This document shows, piece after piece, positions 7,857-15,541 of a stretch of DNA of 16,837 nucleotides (within the stretch, counting starts at the first letter, position 1; each line of letters opens with the position of its first letter). The notes beneath the pieces are model-generated. The model did not search any database. It was not told the origin of the DNA and was given only the letters and a program-made list of their open reading frames with translations. The position numbers and the translations under genes are program-made. Source of the DNA: an uncultured Rickettsiales bacterium (GTDB lineage Bacteria > Pseudomonadota > Alphaproteobacteria > Rickettsiales > UBA1997); contig CALXRO010000088.1 of NCBI GenBank assembly GCA_944390875.1, forward strand, positions 1 to 16,837. Direction: 5' to 3'.

Positions 7857-8834
7857 TTATTCAATTTCATATTCAAAACCACTATCCTTTATAAGTTTAA
7901 TTGCATCTTCTATACTCTGTCCATCTTCTGTTAAATAGCCAGAAGCAAATATTGAATTAACTACATAAAACATCATATTTTGCTTATCTCTGATATGTAT
8001 TTCACGGCCTGCTGCAGCTCTAATATCAGCTTTTGGAACCATAAGTCTTGCTAAACAAAGTATTTTTAAACAAAACTCAGGGGTTAAATCCTTCGCTATA
8101 TTTTCAAATGGAGTACCTTTTACTGGAATCAAAAAATTTATTGGAACTGATTCAGGCTGTAAAAAATGTAATTCTGTCAACATATCTATTATATCATCAT
8201 TACTTTCTCCCATACCAATTATACCTCCACAACATATCTCGAACCCAATCTCTTTTAACATTTTTATATTATTTAATCTTGTCTCGTATTTATGTGTAGT
8301 ACATATTTTATCATAATAATTTTTACCTGTATTAAGATTATGGTTTACCCTTTTAACGCCTGCTTCCATTAATTTAAGTGCCTGATATTTTGTTAAAAAA
8401 CCAATTGAGCAGCATATGTCTGTATCAACTGTATTTCTTAATTTCTTTATATGTTCACATATTTTATCAAAATCGTTATCTTTAAAAGTTATTCCACTAA
8501 CACCTAAACAATGTCTCTTAACATTTTTGCTTTTACCAATTCTACCATTATTCAGTAAATTTGTACTATCTAATAAAGAATATTTATTTATTTTAGCTTT
8601 GGAAACACAAGATTGTGAACAATAGTGACAGTCTTGAGTACAATTACCACTTCTTAAATTGCTTAAAATTTGTATACTTACTTTGTTGCCTTTATATATT
8701 TTTCTTATTTCATATGTTTTCTTTAGAAGTTCTTTAATTTTCTCATTAGGAAAATTAATTACATATGTACATTCGTCTTTCGTTAAAATTTCAAAATTCA
8801 TTGATTTCCTAATTATACTATCTAAGTAAGTCAT
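7857..8834 (-). CDS. bioB: Biotin synthase (radical SAM)
   Basis: BioB inserts sulfur into dethiobiotin, the last step of biotin synthesis, using S-adenosylmethionine radicals. The radical SAM cluster motif is CTQDCHYC (Cys65, Cys69, Cys72). The ligands of the sulfur-donating [2Fe-2S] cluster also appear to be present: Cys109 in HCLG, Cys141 in CCSIG, Cys201 in ICCGGI and the unusual arginine ligand Arg272 in IRAAAGR. Other BioB signatures are VNHNLNT (163-169), ICTTHKYETR (177-186) and PESVPINFL (227-235). These features separate it from the related hydrogenase maturase HydE, which I considered because of the nearby hydrogenase. At 325 residues the length is normal. No other bio gene is visible. 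A weak promoter is possible in the 43-base gap after truA (TAGACA at 8877-8872), otherwise it is read through from truA; addB follows 17 bases later. Confidence 0.92.
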   Translation of the reverse strand: MTYLDSIIRKSMNFEILTKDECTYVINFPNEKIKELLKKTYEIRKIYKGNKVSIQILSNLRSGNCTQDCHYCSQSCVSKAKINKYSLLDSTNLLNNGRIGKSKNVKRHCLGVSGITFKDNDFDKICEHIKKLRNTVDTDICCSIGFLTKYQALKLMEAGVKRVNHNLNTGKNYYDKICTTHKYETRLNNIKMLKEIGFEICCGGIIGMGESNDDIIDMLTELHFLQPESVPINFLIPVKGTPFENIAKDLTPEFCLKILCLARLMVPKADIRAAAGREIHIRDKQNMMFYVVNSIFASGYLTEDGQSIEDAIKLIKDSGFEYEIE

Positions 8835-8877
8835 TATTATAATTTATAATTAATATAATAACTATATCTAATGTCTA

Positions 8878-9699
8878 TTAATAATCAACTCCAAGAAAGT
8901 ACAAACCACAAGCTGGAGCATTTACACCAGCAGCTTTTCTATCTTTTGCTTCTAAAATTTGTTTAAATTCATCAACACTAGTTTTACCTAAACCAACATC
9001 TTTTAAAGTTCCTACTATGTTTCTTATCATATGATGCAAAAAAGATTTAGCGCTAAAATCAAACAAGACTTTATCATTTTCAGAATAAATATTACAACTA
9101 TTCATTGTCTTTATTGGAGTACTAGCTTGACATTGACTATCTCTAAAACTTGAAAAATCATGATTGCCAATAATAAATTCCGAAGCCTCTTTCATGGATT
9201 TAATATCCAATTTATTTATAATATGCCACGCCCTATTTCGCATAAGTCCTAATGGTGCTTCACGATTGATTATTATATATCTATAGTATCTCATTTTTGA
9301 AGAAAATCTTGCATGAAAATCATCTTCAACAATTTCACAGGATTTGACTATGATATCTTGCTCGGATTTAAATTTATAATTTTTATAAAAATCACCAAAT
9401 TTTTCTTCTATTGCTTGGGAAAATTTAGAAATTAATAATCTGTTATTTAAACCTAAATAATAATTTAGTCCACTAACCACTGTTTTTTCTGATATTTTTT
9501 TATTTAAGTCAAAATGAGCAAATTGTGATATGGCATGTACTCCAGCGTCCGTTCTTCCACAACCAATAATTTCAGCATGTTCTCCTGATAATTTAACTAA
9601 ACTATCTTCTATTACTTCTTGTATTGAAAGGCCCTGCCCTTGTTTTTGCCATCCGGAATAATTTGTGCCATCATATTCCAAACATATTTTATAACGCAT
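8878..9699 (-). CDS. truA: tRNA pseudouridine(38-40) synthase TruA, with an extra segment
   Basis: TruA isomerises uridines 38, 39 and 40 in the anticodon arm of many tRNAs to pseudouridine. The catalytic aspartate is Asp51 in GRTDAGVHA (49-57). Other family landmarks are the opening YDGTNYSGWQKQ, DDFHARFSSK (126-135), FLHHMIRNIVG and the C-terminal LEAKDRKAAG followed by GLYF. At 273 residues it is longer than usual because of about 30 additional residues between GLNYYLG and EDDFHAR, roughly residues 86-115, which are lysine- and aromatic-rich (for example EEKFGDFYKNYKF). In E. coli TruA about 21 residues span the same interval, here about 51. The rest resembles the Rickettsia protein. The ATG directly abuts the stop codon of the PpiD-like gene, implying cotranscription and probable coupling. 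Confidence 0.96.
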   Translation of the reverse strand: MRYKICLEYDGTNYSGWQKQGQGLSIQEVIEDSLVKLSGEHAEIIGCGRTDAGVHAISQFAHFDLNKKISEKTVVSGLNYYLGLNNRLLISKFSQAIEEKFGDFYKNYKFKSEQDIIVKSCEIVEDDFHARFSSKMRYYRYIIINREAPLGLMRNRAWHIINKLDIKSMKEASEFIIGNHDFSSFRDSQCQASTPIKTMNSCNIYSENDKVLFDFSAKSFLHHMIRNIVGTLKDVGLGKTSVDEFKQILEAKDRKAAGVNAPACGLYFLGVDY

Positions 9700-11130
9700 C
9701 TATTTTATGAGATCCAAAAGTTTATAGTTAATTCTTAACTTATATTTTTGATCTCTAAGATAGTTTGTATAATCTATAAGCAATTTGTCATTATCACTTT
9801 TTACTAGCATTTTTTTTATGTTATCAATATCTACATAATCCTTATCATTGGCAGTTAATATTCCTTCAGATTTTACAAAAGCAAAATAAATATTATTTTC
9901 ATCTTCAAAAATCCCTGTTATATTACCACTCTTTGTGGTCATAATACCTTCTAAGAAATCTTTATTATATTCCTCACTTTTATGATTTACTTTGTTCTTA
10001 TTTTTAATTATTGTAAAACCATTAGATATTAAAAAATTAGAATTAAAACCTCTTTTTTTGTAATCTTCTGCAATTTCTTTAACTTTTTCAAGACGAATTT
10101 CATTTGTCTTAATATCTTGAATAGATAATTTTATATCTCTCTCTACTTCTTTAATGTCTTTAACTTTACTTTCTTTTACTTTTACAACACAATAAAAATA
10201 TGCGTCTTTTTCTATTTTAACTAAACCAGAAATTTTACCAACTGTAAATTCAAATACGTCAGGCATATCTTTATATTTTTCATCATTTTCTATATCTTTT
10301 TTCTTTATAAAACCATATGTTTCTACTTTAAGTCCCATCTTTTTTGCTATTTCTTGTATAGATAAACCTTTAGATTTTAAAGTCTCAATCTTATTGATTT
10401 GCTCAATAGTATAATCAGTAAGTTTTATATAGTCTACTTGCCTTTCTTCTGGTACTACAAACCTACTTATATTACTATTATAAAAATGTTTCATTTCTTC
10501 TTCACTTACATCACCATTGTAACTTTTCAACCTACCTTTTTCAATTTTGAAAACATCAATATTTTTATATTTATTTGTTTCTAAATGTATAATATTAAGT
10601 GATTGATTATTAATATTATTAATACCAACTATAGTGTCCAATAAAAATTTTTTATTATCAGAATTTTGAATTATTTTTATATATTCTTGTTCTGTTATAT
10701 TGTACCTTTCCAAAAGACCTTCTAATTTTTTTATATCAAATTTTCCATCAGTATGAAAATTTTCTTCAAGAAGTATATCATCCAATATCAAATATCTAGG
10801 TTTTTGTATACCAAAATTTTCAATCTCCATATCTATTAATTTTGAATATAAAACTTTACTCAAAGTAGATAACATAAACTCTCTTGAATTGATTTGAGCT
10901 AATTGTTCTTCCGTGAGTTTTAAGGAAGCAAAGGCTCTTTTTTCATTATTTAATATGCTAACAAACTCATTTATGTTAACTTTTTTTTGTTTTCCAATTA
11001 TTATATTATATTTGTTAGACATAAACATTATACCACTGATACTAGAAAATATGAAAGCTAGTATTAAAATAGCAAGTAAATACTTACTAAAGTTTATTTT
11101 ATCAAAATTATTATTTTTTTCGTTAGTCAT
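9700..11130 (-). CDS. PpiD-like membrane-anchored periplasmic folding factor (SurA N-terminal domain) with reduced PPIase region
   Basis: PpiD-type proteins are inner-membrane chaperones that meet newly exported proteins at the Sec translocon. The protein has a short N-terminal tail, one transmembrane helix at about residues 17-37, then the SurA/PpiD N-terminal chaperone region with the usual landmarks (VNINEF near 53, LTEEQLAQIN near 73, and FHTDGKFD with the EQEYIKII helix). After PEERQVDYIKL the parvulin rotamase domain expected in PpiD is hardly recognisable: the ASHIL start and the GGdLGwf core are missing, though a remnant like VFEFTVGKISG remains. The whole protein (476 residues) is well short of the roughly 600 usual for PpiD. 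I start it at the ATG at 11130 because GGAG lies six bases before it (11139-11136); the ATG at 11142 would add four residues and lacks such a site. A chaperone role without isomerase activity is inferred. Confidence 0.82.
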   Translation of the reverse strand: MTNEKNNNFDKINFSKYLLAILILAFIFSSISGIMFMSNKYNIIIGKQKKVNINEFVSILNNEKRAFASLKLTEEQLAQINSREFMLSTLSKVLYSKLIDMEIENFGIQKPRYLILDDILLEENFHTDGKFDIKKLEGLLERYNITEQEYIKIIQNSDNKKFLLDTIVGINNINNQSLNIIHLETNKYKNIDVFKIEKGRLKSYNGDVSEEEMKHFYNSNISRFVVPEERQVDYIKLTDYTIEQINKIETLKSKGLSIQEIAKKMGLKVETYGFIKKKDIENDEKYKDMPDVFEFTVGKISGLVKIEKDAYFYCVVKVKESKVKDIKEVERDIKLSIQDIKTNEIRLEKVKEIAEDYKKRGFNSNFLISNGFTIIKNKNKVNHKSEEYNKDFLEGIMTTKSGNITGIFEDENNIYFAFVKSEGILTANDKDYVDIDNIKKMLVKSDNDKLLIDYTNYLRDQKYKLRINYKLLDLIK

Positions 11131-11135
11131 AGTAA

Positions 11136-11139
11136 ACTC
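11136..11139 (-). promoter_or_regulatory. Shine-Dalgarno site deciding the PpiD-like start
   Basis: GGAG on the minus strand is spaced six bases from the ATG at 11130. It is one of the few good ribosome binding sites in the window and favours that start over the ATG twelve bases upstream. Confidence 0.6.
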
Positions 11140-11148
11140 CATTTTTCA

Positions 11149-11928
11149 TTATATGTCATCAATATCTAAAGATTTTATGGGATTAACATAAATAATTTTT
11201 TCTTCATCTTGATCCAAAGACTTTTTTTTTCTTCTACGTCTTTTTCCTGCAGTAACATGTTTAAAGTTTTTTCTATCTTCTATAATCTTCTCTCTCAAAT
11301 ATTTTGAGAACTCGTCTTTTAGTTCATCTGTGGAAGTTAAAAAATCTCTATCTGAACCACTTAACGTCATATATTTGATCTTTGATTCCGATTTCGTCAT
11401 AAGTTTATCTTGTAGAGCAAGACACTCATCTTCAGTAAATTTTATATCATCAGTAGCACGAATTATTAAACCACTTGAAGAACATGGTATTATAAAACTT
11501 AGATCAGTTTTTCTAAGATCTGGAGAGAGAATTACATAGTTTTCAAGATCTGGTCTTCTCATTACTAATTGTAACACAGATGCAACACTATTGTCAACAC
11601 CACATATCCAAAAACTCTTACATTCAATATTTTTATTATGTATCCAATCTAATGCCGCAGTCATATCAAGTAAATAAAAATTGTCTACTTCTGTTTTTTC
11701 ATTATTGACATCATATTCTTTTAAGTCAAATTTTAATACTGAGAAATCATTATTTATAAAAATATCAAACATGATATTTGCTAATTCCTCAAAATCTGAA
11801 CCTTTTTTCTTGTTGTTTTTTTCTTTTATATTGCCAACTATTAAGGCTGCCGGAGCATCTGAATTTCTGCTGTGATTGTACTTACCGTTAACCTTGCCAA
11901 AGGCCCCCTTAAAAATTATGTCTGACAT
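11149..11928 (-). CDS. Alpha/beta-hydrolase-fold protein lacking the catalytic residues (pseudoenzyme)
   Basis: The 259-residue protein matches a hydrolase family common in alphaproteobacteria: the opening DIIFKGAFGKVNGKYNHS, DAPAALIV, FSVLKFDLKEYDV, TAALDWI, LVMRRPDLE and SSGLIIRATDD all have counterparts in it. The working parts are gone. The nucleophile elbow, normally GFSFG, reads GVDNS with Asp112 at the serine position. The oxyanion-hole stretch, normally HPHPxxGG, is replaced by the lysine/asparagine-rich EKNNKKKGSD. The motif that supplies the catalytic histidine (GANHFF in relatives) reads GSDRDF. A basic patch, KRRRRKKK (229-236), and an acidic tail form a C-terminal extension suggestive of nucleic-acid or ribosome contact. 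The frame is fully open and starts the minus-strand run six bases before the PpiD-like gene (18 bases before its preferred start), so it looks maintained, not decaying. Its job is unknown; a binding or scaffold role is inferred. Confidence 0.82.
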   Translation of the reverse strand: MSDIIFKGAFGKVNGKYNHSRNSDAPAALIVGNIKEKNNKKKGSDFEELANIMFDIFINNDFSVLKFDLKEYDVNNEKTEVDNFYLLDMTAALDWIHNKNIECKSFWICGVDNSVASVLQLVMRRPDLENYVILSPDLRKTDLSFIIPCSSSGLIIRATDDIKFTEDECLALQDKLMTKSESKIKYMTLSGSDRDFLTSTDELKDEFSKYLREKIIEDRKNFKHVTAGKRRRRKKKSLDQDEEKIIYVNPIKSLDIDDI

Positions 11929-11934
11929 TGATAG

Positions 11935-11952
11935 TTAATTAATATTAATTAA
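11935..11952. repeat. 18-base perfect palindrome upstream of the hydrolase-like gene
   Basis: TTAATTAATATTAATTAA is identical to its reverse complement over all 18 bases and stops there (G and T flank it). It lies 7 bases before the start codon of the hydrolase-like gene and covers the start point predicted from the adjacent promoter candidate. It could be an operator, but low-complexity AT sequence makes chance palindromes likely. Confidence 0.55.
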
Positions 11953-11953
11953 T

Positions 11954-11981
11954 ATAATATTACTTAAAATAATAAATTCAA
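11954..11981 (-). promoter_or_regulatory. Candidate promoter for the hydrolase-like/PpiD-like/truA run
   Basis: On the minus strand TTGAAT (11981-11976; four of six to consensus) and TATTAT (11959-11954; five of six) are 16 bases apart. Transcription would begin near 11947 inside the palindrome and give a leader of about 19 bases. Confidence 0.35.
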
Positions 11982-12058
11982 TGTTTATAATATTTCTATT
12001 ATTAATAAACAATTTAGCATTTTTATTATAAATTATGTTAAAAATATTTTTTTATTTA

Positions 12059-12087
12059 TTTACTTTAACAAAAACAAAATCTATAAT
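12059..12087 (+). promoter_or_regulatory. Candidate promoter for rseP-bamA-rnd
   Basis: TTTACT (12059-12064; four of six) and a perfect TATAAT (12082-12087) are 17 bases apart. The predicted start near 12094 leaves a leader of about 26 bases before the rseP ATG. The remainder of the 191-base divergent region (11929-12119) holds AT-rich sequence with no RNA gene or ORF that I can recognise. Confidence 0.4.
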
Positions 12088-12119
12088 AATGCAGATTCTT
12101 AATAAAATTATTTAAAACA

Positions 12120-13202
12120 ATGATACTTTTTAATTTATTATCATTTATAATAATATTATCAATTATAGTGTTTTTTCATGAATTTGGACACTATATTATA
12201 GCAAGATTAAACGGTGTAGCTATTGATGAATTTGCGATAGGATATGGAAAAGAAATTTTTGGGTTTAACGACAAAAATGGAACTAGATGGAAAGTTTGTA
12301 GTATACCAATGGGCGGGTTTTGCAAATTTTTTGGTGATGAAGATGCTTCATCATCAATTATAAATTCAGAAAAATTAACTAACTTCACAAAAGAAGAAAA
12401 AAATAAGTGTTTGTTTTTTAAGAAACCATGGCAAAAAATTTTAGTAGCATTTGCTGGTCCAGCATTTAATTATTTATTATCATTAATACTTTTTACTTTA
12501 TTTTTTAGAATAAATGGAATTGACATTTTTACAAATAAAATCGGTTTTATTGAAGATGAAAGCCCTGCTCAAAAGGCTGATTTAAGAGTTGGTGATATAA
12601 TTAAAAAAATAAACAATAAAGAAATAAAAAATTTTAGTGATATACAAGAAATAGTTATAAATAGTACAAACAAAGATACTTTAAAAATAGTATTAGAACG
12701 AAATAGTCAAACAATAAATAAAGATATTATACCTAATTTTGTAGTTAAAGACGGTGTTAAAATAGCTCAAATAGGCGTAGGTTCAGAAATTCCTGTAAAA
12801 AAAAATACAAATCTCATTGAATCTTTTTATTTATCAGCTCATGAAATTTTGAAAATAACAAAAAATACAGCTATTGCATTTTTTAAAATGTTGATAGGTA
12901 AAGCTAGTTTTAATAATTTAAGTGGTCCTATAAAAATAGCTCAATATTCAGGTAAAGCGATGAAAGGTGGTTTTATGTCAGTCATATACTTTACAGCTTT
13001 AATATCTATAGGGCTTGGATTTATGAACTTGATTCCAATTCCAGGCTTAGATGGAGGACATATTTTAATTTATTTTATAGAAATTGTTAGAAAAAAACCA
13101 TTGAAAGAAGAAACTGAAAATCTAATAATAAAAATAGGCTTTTCTATATTGATAGTACTAACAATTTTTGTTATGGTAAAAGATATAACAGGTATTTTAT
13201 AA
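12120..13202 (+). CDS. rseP: RIP metalloprotease RseP (site-2 protease)
   Basis: RseP is an intramembrane zinc protease that cuts membrane-bound anti-sigma factors and remnant signal peptides. The zinc motif HEFGH is at residues 20-24 in the first transmembrane helix (His20, Glu21, His24), and the third ligand is Asp311 in the LDG motif of PIPGLDGGH. A single PDZ domain spans about residues 141-195 (VGDIIKKINNKEI inside); E. coli RseP has two, while single-PDZ forms are common in alphaproteobacteria. Four membrane segments are expected. At 360 residues it is typical. Its TAA stop shares one base with the bamA start (TAATG), so the two are translationally coupled. In related bacteria the gene lies downstream of dxr and cdsA; here it begins a transcript after a divergent gene, so that part of the usual cluster has been broken up. 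Confidence 0.96.
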   Translation: MILFNLLSFIIILSIIVFFHEFGHYIIARLNGVAIDEFAIGYGKEIFGFNDKNGTRWKVCSIPMGGFCKFFGDEDASSSIINSEKLTNFTKEEKNKCLFFKKPWQKILVAFAGPAFNYLLSLILFTLFFRINGIDIFTNKIGFIEDESPAQKADLRVGDIIKKINNKEIKNFSDIQEIVINSTNKDTLKIVLERNSQTINKDIIPNFVVKDGVKIAQIGVGSEIPVKKNTNLIESFYLSAHEILKITKNTAIAFFKMLIGKASFNNLSGPIKIAQYSGKAMKGGFMSVIYFTALISIGLGFMNLIPIPGLDGGHILIYFIEIVRKKPLKEETENLIIKIGFSILIVLTIFVMVKDITGIL

Positions 13203-15541
13203 TGAAAAAATCTTTATTGTTTTTATTCTTATTTGTATGCAGTATTAACCTCTCAGTTGCAAATACAAAAATTAAAAAAATAGTAATTAATGGTAATAAA
13301 AAATATAATTCCGACTATTATTTAGGACTTATAAAAATAAAAAATAATGATATTTATAATGTTGACTCTTGTAATAACGCTGTAAAAGATATGTTTTCGT
13401 GTGGATGTTTAGAAGATATAAAAACAAATTTTAATTCAAGTAATGGAACCTTAACTTTTACAGTAAAAGAGAAACTGTCAATAAGAAGATTAGATTTTGT
13501 TGGTGCAAAAGATTTTTTAAAAGATGATGATGCAAAAGAAAAAATACAAACAAAAATAAAAGAAATTATTTCTAGTAAATTTATATCAGATGATATTGAA
13601 ACTATAAGAAATTTTTATAAAGCACAAGGATATTTTAAAGTTTCTGTTGAAGTAGAAATAAAAGATTTAAAAAATGGATTAGCAGATGTTACTTTTAAAG
13701 TTAATGATGGTGGTAAAGCAAAAATTAATAAGATTTATTTTATTGGAAATAAATCATTTTCTGATGATACATTAAAAAAAGAAATAATTAGTAGAGAAAA
13801 CAGATTTTATAGATTCGGTAAAACAATATATTATGATACAGCTATGATTGATTATGATGTTTATATGCTTTCTCAATTTTATAATACAAAAGGTTATTAT
13901 GGAGTTAATATATCAACTCCTATTGGTGTTTATAATCAAAAAACTAATAAATTTGATGTAATATTTTTTATAGAAGAAAATGAAAAATTTATTTTTGGTA
14001 AATTAAAAATTCAAGATACAGTTAAAAAAGTGGATAAAAATCTGTTAGATGAAGTAATAGTTAATATTAAAAGTGGAGATGCGTTTAATTCTCTTATTGT
14101 TCAAAATATAATAGAAAGTTTAAATTATATATATACGGAAAAAGGTTATTCATTTATAAATATTATACCTAGAATGTCAAAAGGTGATAAAGACAATGAA
14201 ATTGATATAACATTTACAATAGTTGAGGCAGAAAAAGAATATATTGGTAAAATTTTTATAAAAAATAATACAAAAACAAACGATAATGTAATAAGAGAAA
14301 GGTTAATTATAAACGAAGGAAGTGTTTATAATGATTTTTCATTAAGAAAATCTATACAATCTATTGAATCTACAGGATTTTTTGATAAGGTAACATATGA
14401 AGAAACAGATGGTTATTTTGATAATCAAAAAGATATAACAATAAAAGTGGACGAAGGTGCAACTGGTAGTGTTGGTGCTTCAATAGGCATGTCATCACTT
14501 GATGGACTTACTTTAAATTTAAATTATTCTCAAAGAAATTTTATGGGAACAGGCAGTGCTCTTGGTGGTGATTTTGGAGTTTTTGGTAATGTAATAGAAA
14601 CAAAAAAATTATCTTGGAGATTCTCAGCAAATTATGCAAAACCAAACTTATTTGGTACTAAAATATATGGTGGAACTGGTTTTTTATTACAGAATAACAA
14701 TAGTAGTAATAGGAGTCTAATTAACATTGGTTTTGAAGATTTTACTGCTAGTACAAATTTTTTTGTAAATTATTATATTACTGACAATTTATCACAAAAA
14801 ATAGGATATGAATTTGAATATAAAAAATTAAATAATGTTAGCAACAGTCTTATTAATATAATGCCTAAAGATGCAAGATATACATCGGAAATTTCAACTA
14901 GTTTAACGTATGATAAGATAAATAATAGATATAATCCAGTAAAAGGTTATCTGTTAAGTCTCGATTTATCTTATGCTGGTCTTTTTGGAACTGTAGATTA
15001 TATAAAAACATCAGCTTATGCCTCATTATATGTACCTGTTTATTTAGATAAAGTAATTTTTAAATTAGAAGGAAGAGCAGGATATATAACATCTTTAAAT
15101 AATAATCCATTATATCCAAACGATGGTTTTTATTTAGGCGGACATACAATGAGAGGTTTTGACTTTGCTGGAGTTGGACCAAGAATAAAATTACCAGATG
15201 GGAGTTATTCGCCTAATGGACTAAGTGGTACAAAAATGTGGTATCTCAACTCAGAATTAAAATTTCCTATATATACCCCAAAAGAATTTGGTATATATGG
15301 GATTTTCTTTATAAATGCAGGTGTAACAACTGGAGTTGAAAAAAATAGTCATATTTCTAACTCTATAAAAATAGAGGATACATATAAGCCAAGAAGTGCT
15401 TATGGTTTTTCCCTTGTTTTTCATATAAAAGCTCTTGGTGGATTTAATGTAAGTTTTGATTTCAGTAAAACTTTAAGTAAAATGCCTTATGATGCTGAAA
15501 AAAACTTTGGATTTAATTTAGGTGCAGGTACTAGTTGGTAA
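13202..15541 (+). CDS. bamA: Outer membrane protein assembly factor BamA (Omp85)
   Basis: BamA is the essential core of the BAM machine that folds beta-barrel proteins into the outer membrane. A signal peptide is clear: MKK, a hydrophobic core, and likely cleavage after SVA at residue 20. Five POTRA repeats fill about residues 23-430, seen in recurring patterns such as KIVINGNKKY, RRLDFVGAKDF, KINKIYFIGNKSF and IGKIFIKNNTKT. The 16-strand barrel follows, starting near GSVGASIGMSSLDG, with the conserved loop 6 motif MRGF (650-653) in HTMRGFDFAGVGPR. The protein is 779 residues, a normal length. The last residue is Trp (GAGTSW) where Phe is the rule for BamA and other barrel proteins. It overlaps rseP by one base and rnd by seven, so the three form one operon. 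The usual next genes, skp and lpxD, are not directly downstream. Confidence 0.98.
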   Translation: MKKSLLFLFLFVCSINLSVANTKIKKIVINGNKKYNSDYYLGLIKIKNNDIYNVDSCNNAVKDMFSCGCLEDIKTNFNSSNGTLTFTVKEKLSIRRLDFVGAKDFLKDDDAKEKIQTKIKEIISSKFISDDIETIRNFYKAQGYFKVSVEVEIKDLKNGLADVTFKVNDGGKAKINKIYFIGNKSFSDDTLKKEIISRENRFYRFGKTIYYDTAMIDYDVYMLSQFYNTKGYYGVNISTPIGVYNQKTNKFDVIFFIEENEKFIFGKLKIQDTVKKVDKNLLDEVIVNIKSGDAFNSLIVQNIIESLNYIYTEKGYSFINIIPRMSKGDKDNEIDITFTIVEAEKEYIGKIFIKNNTKTNDNVIRERLIINEGSVYNDFSLRKSIQSIESTGFFDKVTYEETDGYFDNQKDITIKVDEGATGSVGASIGMSSLDGLTLNLNYSQRNFMGTGSALGGDFGVFGNVIETKKLSWRFSANYAKPNLFGTKIYGGTGFLLQNNNSSNRSLINIGFEDFTASTNFFVNYYITDNLSQKIGYEFEYKKLNNVSNSLINIMPKDARYTSEISTSLTYDKINNRYNPVKGYLLSLDLSYAGLFGTVDYIKTSAYASLYVPVYLDKVIFKLEGRAGYITSLNNNPLYPNDGFYLGGHTMRGFDFAGVGPRIKLPDGSYSPNGLSGTKMWYLNSELKFPIYTPKEFGIYGIFFINAGVTTGVEKNSHISNSIKIEDTYKPRSAYGFSLVFHIKALGGFNVSFDFSKTLSKMPYDAEKNFGFNLGAGTSW

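Noticed and set aside
7857..8834. Radical SAM gene as the hydrogenase maturase HydE
   Set aside because: The cysteines and arginine equivalent to the BioB [2Fe-2S] ligands and the NHNLNT and PESVPIN signatures are present, which points to biotin synthase.
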